24,403 bases of DNA from Pholiota molesta (Eukaryota > Basidiomycota > Agaricomycetes > Agaricales > Strophariaceae), in contig JACGCK010000434.1 of assembly GCA_014925825.1 (NCBI GenBank), positions 1 through 24,403 of the forward strand. The letters run 5' to 3'. Numbering within the stretch: position 1 is the first letter of the stretch; the number at the start of each line of letters is the position of its first letter. Below, one piece after another: positions 1-8,213 of the stretch. A program made the translations under genes and the position numbers. A model generated the notes under the pieces. The model made no database searches. It had not been told where the DNA came from and saw nothing but the letters and a program-made list of their open reading frames with translations.

Positions 1-1205
1 CGCGCGCTAATCGACCTCGCCGTGATCGCATGCACCGCCCAAGCCGCGGTCCGGACCAACCCGGACCTGATCGATCTGCCATCCATACGAAAACAGCGCA
101 CATCATTACGACGACGAGTCAGTTCGACACCTCGTTCCCTCCTGCACACTTCTCCACATCCCTGCATCTTACGTCAACTACGAGCGCCTGCGTTACGCTC
201 GAAGGTCGCTTAGCCACAGCGTTGTTCGATCGACATACCACGGGAATTCTGACGGCCGCACCTATACGATGAGATCCCCGCTGACGATCCGCCTGACTGC
301 GGACAGTCAGAAGCTCAGTAAGGAGGAGATGATGCGCCCCGCATCCCTGTACCCCCTGAAAACCGCCCAAATCGGACGCGCATGCACCGCGCTCACTGTA
401 CTCCTCGGACGCATACACATACGCTTGTTATCCAAGGTCGCGGCCATATCACGTGAACACGCCTACGCCTCGCCAGGTCGCCCGTACACGTGCACTGTCA
501 TCACTCGGACAACTCTCGTCGCTCGACAGCCAGCGTCGGCCGACCGACCTCTAACAGCTATCGCGCGCAGATCTCAACACGATCCGCTCCATTCGGATCG
601 CCGGCACCCTTTCCCGACTCAGCATGTGGGCCTATAGTGTCTGTTTCTATTTTTAGTCCGTCCGCGCTCGCGCCCTTGTGCGCCGTCCCCTCTACGCCTT
701 CCGTTCCTGGTATTTTATTTCACCTCCTTTCATCGGCATGCATCGCCGCTCTCGCTTCGCGCTTTTCTATCATCAGTTCCTCAGTTCTAGCTCCGTATTA
801 TTTCATATGTTTTGATCGCGTGTTTACTACTTAAATCCTGTAACTTCCATAAAAAACACAGTTTTGCTTCCCCTCCCGGATTACAGAATTCAGTTGTATC
901 TCGTAAAACCTTGCGCCCGACTGCGTGTACCCTCATAACTGCGTCTCCAACCTCGTTCGTCTCGTCGCGTCGCGTGTACTTCGTTCTAAATTCATCTCGT
1001 CGCGCAGCGTTGCCAGTTATCCGCACTCGTCACATTCTCACAGTCACCTCGTCGCACCGCGTCCGCACGACCGTCGCAGATACCCAAGAGACTTCAAGTT
1101 GCCGTCGCGGCCCTTCCGACCGCGTCTCCCGGACAGACCTTGACTGAGAAGGATATCACGAACCCAATCTCGCGCTACTTGCCACTCACGTCGTGTCATT
1201 GATAG
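1..1205. other. C/CpG-rich block upstream of LINE ORF, origin unassigned
   Basis: No convincing gene was found here. The block is rich in C and CpG, with recurring CTCGTCGC-like words around 955-1060, and differs in composition from the AT-richer LINE ORF that follows. Short open frames exist on both strands but none carries a recognisable motif or fungal splice structure. It could be a LINE 5' untranslated/promoter region, a decayed ORF1, or unrelated host DNA into which a 5'-truncated LINE inserted. I could not find the missing N-terminal endonuclease motifs in any frame. Confidence 0.4.
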
Positions 1206-4200
1206 GTGTTTGTTTGTCATTCACTTTGCACACTATATACGACGCTAGGCGCATCAGCGGGTGACCTCAATACTACCGTTACGCCATTCGAAAGACTTAC
1301 TGGTGGACAAGAAGCCCGAAGACAATATCTAGAGTTTCTCAGCATAGCAGATGGCCATGATTTGTGGAGCGATAACGAAGACCGTACCCGATTACATGAC
1401 TGGACCTGTAGGAGCACACATACTGGACACTCTGCTGAGGGCAACATTATAGATCGAGTGGCCTCTTCATCATCAAACCTTGCTGATTCTGAAATTTTTG
1501 TTATTGATAGATATGACTGCTGGATCCCGTCAACTGATCATCGCGGAATAATGGCTCGAATCAACTATATTGTTCAACCTATCGGAAACAGTGTAAACAC
1601 TTACGATGTTTCACAGGATTTTGTTAGAAAACAATCAAGTCAACCCAGGATCAAAATTCCTCTCAAAACTGAGAAAGATAAATATTGCGCATTCCAAGAA
1701 TCAGTTGACGCAATGATCAAAGCTAAGTCACTTGACACCAGGCAGATTACTGATGATGTGTCCTTTATACAGCAGTATGAAGACCTTACAGAAATCATCA
1801 CATCAATGGCTGGAAAAGCATTTGGAACTCGAAAACCATTCAAGCCACCCAAGGAGCTTATCACGAATGGTGCGATCCAAAAAATTATGTGTCAGATTCG
1901 AACAATTGGTGGTGCGGTTATATTTGAGAAATCAAACCAGACTCATCATGTATCGCTGAAGGCGATGAAACATCATGGAAAGACTTGGAAAGCTTATAAC
2001 GAGCTGTTGATACCACCACAGGTCTCATTTCTCAAATATCTTGGTTACGAGAGGCGAAAGTTGCACAAATCTCTCTATGCAGAGAGAGCAAAAGAGATAA
2101 TGTCACGGGCCAAACAGTCAGATAAACGCCAGATTTTCATGGGTTTAAATGGCTCAACCAAAAAGATGATACAATCATCAAACTTTGTCCCCCTTCCATT
2201 TGCGATTAATGACCTCGATGATTCTGATAAGCTTGTATGCGACCCTGAAGGGGTCAAAGCTACAACGCGAGAATATTTCACCAGACTCTATGATCATACC
2301 AGAATTCCAAGCCTTCCTAAACCATGGCTTATCACGAAATCAGTGGTGGAAGTAAAGCAGCGAGTCTTAAATGACAAGTTTCAATGGCCAAAGAAGGCAA
2401 CACTTGCTGATTTTCGTGCATTGATGCGACGAGGAAATCATACTCCATCCCCCGGGCCAGACAGATGGGAAAAGTGGACACTCAAAGCATTGTCTGATAA
2501 TGCGCTCTCACTCATACTTGATCTGCATAACTACGAAGTCATGAACTCGTGTTTTCCAGGGAAAATCAAAGATTTGTGGCTGACAACTATATACAAAAAG
2601 GGCCTCCACACAGATCTTCGGAACTGGAGAGGCCTATGTTTCTCTAATTTCCTTGCTAACTCACCAATGACATGGCTGAATCAGTGCCTCATCAAATATG
2701 CTGCAGAAAAGCACATACTACCGGATACACAAGTCGCAGCACAGCCCGGCGTACAGACACGCGACCTCATGAGCTATCTAGCTGGAGTCAAATGCTGGGC
2801 TACCCGGCACAAACAGCCGGTCTATGCAATCAAAAGGGACCAGATGAAGGGATTTGACTACCTTTCCCCTGATGGATTCTATGATGCGATACGTGCTTAT
2901 GGTCTTCCTTCTGAAATAATTGACATTGATCGTGCAGCGCAACATGAAGTCAAATGCTTCATACAAACTGCATATGGAGCAACCATCCCAATAACAATAT
3001 CAGGTGTCAGTAAACAAGGGGGCCCCATCTCGCCTCTCAAATCCACTTTCACAACGAGTATGGGACACTACTACCTATGTGACGAACTTGAAACCGACAA
3101 AGATGCCCTGATAATAACGTCATCAAGCAAAGAACGCAAAGACCCGCATACCAGTGATGCAGATCGCAGTATTCTTATTGCAATGGTTGAAGCTACTGAT
3201 GATTCATACATCTTTTCAAAATCAATAGAGTCGCTGCAAAGGAACACCCTGACCATGGAACGGTTTCAATATGCATACGGATGGCTAACGAACTGGACGA
3301 AATCGAATGCATACATTCTCGCACCAACGCCAGGTATAACGTATGATAACGAAATAATGTTTGATTCGGTATCTACAGCACACGGAGTGGACCCAATGGT
3401 CATAACAAAACACACAGTAATAATGATCAAAGACGACATGGACTTCCTCAGGGCCAAGGTCGACAATCCGACGGCTCGTTTCAATGAACTGAAACAATTT
3501 ATTGACAACTTTCAGTTCCCAACTGTGATAGGTCGCCTACCGATCACCATCATACGGAAACTTGTTGCGCAGAATATCGTATCAAAGTGCCGGGCATTAC
3601 TCTCTCTCCAACCCATCATGCCGCCAGATGCAAGTAAGCTTGACAGACTGATCATGCGGAAAGTCCACGAGACACTAGGCTTTCCCTTCCAACCATCAAC
3701 GGACATCGCCACCTTGCCTATAGCCCTTCATGGTTTTGGCTTTCCGTCGATTTCGAGGATCAACGCATGCCTCTCAGTTGAAGGGCTGCATCGGGATCTC
3801 AACCACCATATTCCAGCTTATCGAGACATGGCGCTCATCACATTGGCAGATTGGACATGCGAGAAAGCTGGATGCGACAACCCCATTGATGGAATGGGCC
3901 TGAAGAGGAACTATGGACGACAGCTGAAGAGCATACCAGCAGGATGGATAATAGCCCAGAAGTCAATGGCAGAGATCTCGCTATCGCTGAAACGAACAGA
4001 TCAGTCCGATTTAACTCAAGGTGATGTGTCCATCTCACATATTGTTTCTATCTGTAATCACAAAATTCCTCATGAGAACAGGACGGTTAACGGTAACACA
4101 ATGTTGTCTCTGAAAAAGAAGAACATCACCTCCTTGAAGGACATTGGCAAATGGATCATCGATCAAGAAGGGAACATCAAAATTGATATTCGAAAACGCG

Positions 4201-5585
4201 ATATTGACAGCCGATGGACTCAGGCTGCGAAGACGAACTGGACAAAGTTTACAAACCTGTTGGACGAATACTTGAGTATGGACGACCTGACACGTGGAAT
4301 GCCTGACCTTGCGATACCGCGGGACGTACGTGAACAAAGAGCACAATGCTATATACAAGCCCTAGCACGTACAAGCGGACTACCACGATCGACTTACACT
4401 GACGGCAAGACTTGGGCAACGGACGGATCGATGTTACCTGCCTCCGCCGGAACCCTAGACCCCAAGACCATCACTGGAGCTGCCACAGGGACTTCGTCAT
4501 TAGTTATGAGAGTCCCTGGCCGTAATGTCTCAATTCTTCATGGAGAACAGCTTGGACTAATAGTAGCTCTTCTAGTGGGAGAATGTTCAGACGAACATCA
4601 AACCACAAATCGAATACTTACTGATCATTTGAACTCAGTACGACTCATTGACGACAGTCAAAGCAATATATCTCAAGTACCGAGGCTACGATTCATGAAC
4701 GGCAGGTCCTACTATCGATGGATCCTTTCGACGATTAGCAGGCGGTTTAACGGCAATATCAACATTACATACACACCAGGCCACTCAAATGATAGTTCGA
4801 CGGATGCACGCATGAATGCCGAAGCCGACCATCTTGCATCGGCGTCGCAGAAATGCTTCAAAGATCTTCCAGAGGCTCCGCCGCCAACATTTCATATGAA
4901 CGACTTCACATTCCACCACTCAACGGATGGATGGATAGAGTCAAACATCACACAATATATTGGAATGCGCATGGAGCAACTATCAGAGATGAGGCTACGC
5001 CAGACTCATGGCCAACGGATACCCACTTGGGCGCATGATTCCAACCCCCCACCCGAATATCCATACTCCAAAGCGACATCTGCTCATTCCGCCGCGATAC
5101 AATTATATGCGCGATCTGGACAACTTGCAACGGCGGATATCCTCAAGAAACGAAACCTCATCGATGACGACCAATGCAGACTCGGGTGTGCCGCGACGGA
5201 ATCCCCGAGACACATATTTCTGAAGTGCCCCCAATACGAAACGTGGAGAAACGAGACGAAGGACGAGGTGGTACGGAAGACTGAGCTGAAGGTGGAAACG
5301 ATGGAGATAAAAGGGCCAACAAAGGAGAACCTCATACGAGCAGCTAAGTCACTCTTTGTGGATGATGAACTCGTATGGCCGCTACATGCCTCGCTCTATT
5401 ATCTAGGTCAGATCCCAAGCATCGATAATCTCTTAAAAGACTCAGCAATGACGGCGATACAAAAATTACGCATCAAATCGCATATCTCGGCAGACTGGCA
5501 CACATCGTCCATACGACTTGCAGGCAGGATTTTTGGGGATTTCCAGAAACGAGTTGCCGTGCTGAATGACTGCCCACGTCGCTAA
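1206..5585 (+). mobile_element. LINE (non-LTR retrotransposon) ORF2, 5'-truncated: partial APE endonuclease, reverse transcriptase, RNase H
   Basis: A single 1459-codon frame without introns. Residues 19-22 (GDLN), the IDRV stretch near 82 and STDHRGI near 109 match the last catalytic motifs of an APE-type endonuclease; the N-terminal half is missing. The reverse transcriptase follows: SPGPD near 415, motif A with D545 and D551, motif B (KQGGPISPL) near 605, and motif C with D665/D666, preceded by Ala-Thr instead of the usual aromatic-Ala. An RNase H domain has D1073 (TDGS), E1114, D1140 and a TPGHSND segment near 1190. A CxxxC-H-C zinc-knuckle-like motif lies at 1324-1341. This order (EN-RT-RNaseH) fits I/Tad-like LINEs. 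The product would copy its RNA into DNA at a nicked target. No ORF1 is seen upstream. The annotated ATG is only the first in frame; the true protein probably began further 5'. The lack of stops suggests a young copy. Clade assignment is inference. Confidence 0.9.
1206..5585 (+). CDS. reverse transcriptase/RNase H polyprotein (LINE ORF2, N-terminally incomplete)
   Basis: Coding entry for the element above. The frame is open from the ATG at 1206 to TAA at 5583-5585. The first ~18 residues (MFVCHSLC...) look unlike endonuclease and may be junction sequence rather than original protein, since the GDLN motif starts only at residue 19. The RT catalytic aspartates (545, 551, 665, 666) and RNase H acidic residues (1073, 1114, 1140) are all present, so polymerase and RNase H could be active, while the endonuclease could not be complete. 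Host regulation is unknown; no promoter is recognised. Confidence 0.85.
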   Translation: MFVCHSLCTLYTTLGASAGDLNTTVTPFERLTGGQEARRQYLEFLSIADGHDLWSDNEDRTRLHDWTCRSTHTGHSAEGNIIDRVASSSSNLADSEIFVIDRYDCWIPSTDHRGIMARINYIVQPIGNSVNTYDVSQDFVRKQSSQPRIKIPLKTEKDKYCAFQESVDAMIKAKSLDTRQITDDVSFIQQYEDLTEIITSMAGKAFGTRKPFKPPKELITNGAIQKIMCQIRTIGGAVIFEKSNQTHHVSLKAMKHHGKTWKAYNELLIPPQVSFLKYLGYERRKLHKSLYAERAKEIMSRAKQSDKRQIFMGLNGSTKKMIQSSNFVPLPFAINDLDDSDKLVCDPEGVKATTREYFTRLYDHTRIPSLPKPWLITKSVVEVKQRVLNDKFQWPKKATLADFRALMRRGNHTPSPGPDRWEKWTLKALSDNALSLILDLHNYEVMNSCFPGKIKDLWLTTIYKKGLHTDLRNWRGLCFSNFLANSPMTWLNQCLIKYAAEKHILPDTQVAAQPGVQTRDLMSYLAGVKCWATRHKQPVYAIKRDQMKGFDYLSPDGFYDAIRAYGLPSEIIDIDRAAQHEVKCFIQTAYGATIPITISGVSKQGGPISPLKSTFTTSMGHYYLCDELETDKDALIITSSSKERKDPHTSDADRSILIAMVEATDDSYIFSKSIESLQRNTLTMERFQYAYGWLTNWTKSNAYILAPTPGITYDNEIMFDSVSTAHGVDPMVITKHTVIMIKDDMDFLRAKVDNPTARFNELKQFIDNFQFPTVIGRLPITIIRKLVAQNIVSKCRALLSLQPIMPPDASKLDRLIMRKVHETLGFPFQPSTDIATLPIALHGFGFPSISRINACLSVEGLHRDLNHHIPAYRDMALITLADWTCEKAGCDNPIDGMGLKRNYGRQLKSIPAGWIIAQKSMAEISLSLKRTDQSDLTQGDVSISHIVSICNHKIPHENRTVNGNTMLSLKKKNITSLKDIGKWIIDQEGNIKIDIRKRDIDSRWTQAAKTNWTKFTNLLDEYLSMDDLTRGMPDLAIPRDVREQRAQCYIQALARTSGLPRSTYTDGKTWATDGSMLPASAGTLDPKTITGAATGTSSLVMRVPGRNVSILHGEQLGLIVALLVGECSDEHQTTNRILTDHLNSVRLIDDSQSNISQVPRLRFMNGRSYYRWILSTISRRFNGNINITYTPGHSNDSSTDARMNAEADHLASASQKCFKDLPEAPPPTFHMNDFTFHHSTDGWIESNITQYIGMRMEQLSEMRLRQTHGQRIPTWAHDSNPPPEYPYSKATSAHSAAIQLYARSGQLATADILKKRNLIDDDQCRLGCAATESPRHIFLKCPQYETWRNETKDEVVRKTELKVETMEIKGPTKENLIRAAKSLFVDDELVWPLHASLYYLGQIPSIDNLLKDSAMTAIQKLRIKSHISADWHTSSIRLAGRIFGDFQKRVAVLNDCPRR

Positions 5586-6185
5586 TATATTCAAACCACA
5601 GTCTGGTAGCTTTCCCCAAGAGGGTTTTGACGCACCCAGTACTGATGACTTTTACTCTCTCCATTTTCACCAACTCTCATTAAACCATTTTATCTTATAA
5701 TTACCTCTTCGTACATTCTACATACCCGAACGGTCTATCGTGGTCAGTGCTTACCGGCCTTAGTCTCTTGTAGACGTAGATAGATGTCACTTTGTAACAA
5801 TTGTAACAAGCACTTTTATAAGTACTATCAATATCAACAATCTCGACATCCAGAGTTCGAATAGCTAAGCCTTAAGGATGGCCTAAATACGTCTCGTTTC
5901 CAGACCAGCCAGATTTCGGCCCATTGAAGGTAGATCAACTACTACTTACTTGATCATCAGCACTGTGAAAACATCAATATCATATAAATCGCATTGGAAA
6001 CGTCAGATATAATAAAGACAGTCAGAGGTCTCAGGTAACGAAAAAAACAATTTGCATGCCATCAATAATACCAAGAATGTGTAGTCAAAACAAAAAACAA
6101 TGTCTATCGCCCGGTCTAAAAAGCCGAATGAATGCATGGGTCATCACTGGCCGACAAATAAATAAATATACCAACATCAGGTCTA
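5586..6185. other. intergenic: LINE 3' UTR and 3' flank of the bHLH gene
   Basis: AT-rich non-coding DNA between the LINE stop (rightward) and the bHLH stop (leftward). It holds the TTGTAACAA pair, an AATAAA at 6011-6016 and a short TAAATAAATA run near 6160. No RNA gene or protein-like frame was recognised. Confidence 0.6.
5792..5809 (+). repeat. two tandem copies of TTGTAACAA, possible LINE 3' end
   Basis: TTGTAACAA occurs twice head to tail, 207 bases after the LINE stop codon. Many non-LTR elements end in a short tandem repeat instead of poly(A), so this may mark the 3' terminus of the element, with 5586-5791 as its 3' UTR. No target-site duplication could be confirmed by eye. Confidence 0.4.
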
Positions 6186-8036
6186 CTATGTCGGGTGGGT
6201 GTCAACTCTGTGGCCATTGCCGTTTTGGTTTTGTTGGGAGGCGTGTTGAGAGGGCGGATACATGCTCTGCGTGGAATTGGGTCGCGAATCTGGTTGACTC
6301 GAGGAGGTTTGATGCGATTGCATGTGTGATACAGGAGATTGGAAAGATCCCATGATGGATGGTTGGCCATATCCGCTGTGCGGTGGCGGCGCGCCCCCGG
6401 GAGGGAAGCCAGACATACTGTCTGGCGGTCGTTGCCCGTGTACTTGTGCTCTTAACATGTCTAGTTCTTGAGCCATTTCTTGGTGTGACCGTTTTAAGTT
6501 GGCCACGAAGTCGATCGCTATAGTGCCCAAAAGTCAGTCAGGAGGCGAACAAGAATATTTTTGTAGATAAGTTACCTTTGCTGAGAATCTCCCATTTGCT
6601 TGCCTTCATTCCGCGGTCCGCTGGTAATTGATCTCGTAGCTCATCGAAAAGGTCTTTCATTTCCTTTCTCCTCTTTCTCTCAGCGAGTTTGTGCGAAACT
6701 CGGAGTTCTGGAGAGCGAGAGTAAGGAGTCATGCCAGCTTCCTTTCCTCCTTTCCCAGCATTTGGGGACGAGGGTCCCGAATGTTCTTCCTGACCAGATG
6801 AAGGGCCGGACTGGCTATTGGGATCCGTATTTTGGCGTGATGGTGGTCGTGATCGCGAACGTAGATTTCTAGACGGTGGAGGATGGGTGAGATTGTCGGG
6901 AACAGACATTCTCCGATCGGGAGGATAGTTTATGGGTGGTACAAGGTTCATTTGGTGAACAGGATCAAATGGTCGGCCGCTGTGGTTCGGTTCATTCGAG
7001 CCAGCAGAGGAAGCAAGGGAATCGTTGGACTGTGCATTGCTTGTCCACGAAAATGAACCGATGCTGGAAGGTGCACGCCCATTCTGAGACTCGGAGGGAC
7101 CTGTGTTAAAGCTATTTATGCCCGGTACATTTGGGAATAATGAAGGAGCTGATTCGCGTCGGTCATTCAGTATCCAGGATGAACCTCTTGAGTCCACAGA
7201 ATTGCGACGGTCATTCAGGCTGAGTTGTGCTATTCGTTGTGTATCGATAGTCGACCCTCGTCTCTTGGATGCCGGCGCGTCGGCATCTACATCCATACTA
7301 CTTGGGACGCCAGGGCCGACCAATTGGGGGTCGATGTCTTCGCCGAGAGGTGCAAACCCACCGCGATCGAACGACATTTTTCTCTTGGTACCGTGTAATG
7401 CAGATGACAGGGTGGGTAGATTCACTGGGTGTTGACCAACGGCTATGGAATGTCTTCTCATATTGAAATCGAAGCTTGGGGGTTCCCGAATACCCCTTCG
7501 GCTGAGGAAAGAATGTCTATCATTGTCGATATTCATTTGACTGGACTCTTTTGTGATGCTTAAACCTATAAGAAGAACGTTATTTTAAAGTTCATACATC
7601 AAGGACATGTTGTTGTGCCAGTTTCCGTACCTGGATGAACGCGAGAGGGTTCTTGTGAATCGTGAGACAACGATGCTGGCGTTCGGTGTGAGGGGTGGTC
7701 TAAGGACGGTGAGTGGAGGATTTTGCGAAGCTGAGAGCCTGGTTCGACCGAGTGGGCGGTTGCATCTCCAAAGACATATGGCGAAGAGGGGCGGGGGTCA
7801 GAGAGATAGTTCTTGGAATTGGATTCGTGATATGTGGAGGACGACGCTGAGGACGCCGAAGGGTGTTGGTCTGCGGGATGGCGATAGCTTGTGAACTTGA
7901 CAGAATTGTTGGCTGCATGGAGAGATGGGTCTGTGATTGACCCCCGACGTTGGGTCTGTAGATACTCGAGGGAGGCGAGGGCAGCGACGGGGGAGTGCCT
8001 GGAAGTGGGGGGGTCTCGTGGGTGGGCGCTAGCCAT
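6186..8036 (-). CDS. Esc1-like basic helix-loop-helix transcription factor
   Basis: Three exons on the minus strand: 7631-8036, 6576-7565 and 6517-6186, with introns 7566-7630 (GTACGG...TAG) and 6518-6575 (GTAACT...TAG); about 575 residues. The bHLH domain covers residues ~424-485: a basic region [14 protein letters not shown] with the H-x-x-x-ER-x-RR pattern of E-box binders, helix 1, a short loop with KASKWEIL, then helix 2 after the second intron ([15 protein letters not shown]). This closely resembles S. pombe Esc1-type factors. The rest is low-complexity, rich in Ser, Pro, Asn and Gln, typical of a fungal regulator. The chosen ATG at 8036 starts a frame holding an Ala/Leu stretch ([11 protein letters not shown]) that I recall as conserved in agaric homologues. 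It lies 177 bp downstream of the ELG1 stop on the same strand, so its promoter is short or overlaps ELG1. The regulated genes are unknown. Confidence 0.85.
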
Positions 8037-8213
8037 GGGTGGGCGGAGGTGTGACCAGTACTGACGATGGTGAGAGGAGAAATAGACTTCGAACGAGAGA
8101 CGGGCGTAACATTAGTGTCCAAGCGTGCGCTCCTCCGAATGCGGTTATATTGCTCACGTAAACAACGACATCGTGTAACTGCCACCCCACGCTACCCTCA
8201 CGCTCGCACCACG
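8037..8213 (-). promoter_or_regulatory. short bHLH promoter / ELG1 3' flank
   Basis: Only 177 bp separate the ELG1 stop from the bHLH start, both leftward. This must hold the ELG1 3' end and the bHLH 5' leader and core promoter. No defined box was recognised; the assignment follows from position only. Confidence 0.4.

Noticed and set aside
5845..5875. tRNA B-box-like GAGTTCGAATAGC
   Set aside because: No A-box at proper distance and no cloverleaf arms could be formed.
7741..7755. B-box-like GGTTCGACCGA
   Set aside because: It lies within bHLH coding sequence and has no tRNA fold around it.
7700..8185. 161-codon leftward frame overlapping bHLH exon 1
   Set aside because: Alternative frame of Pro/Ser-rich coding DNA; the competing frame splices cleanly into the bHLH exon and was kept.
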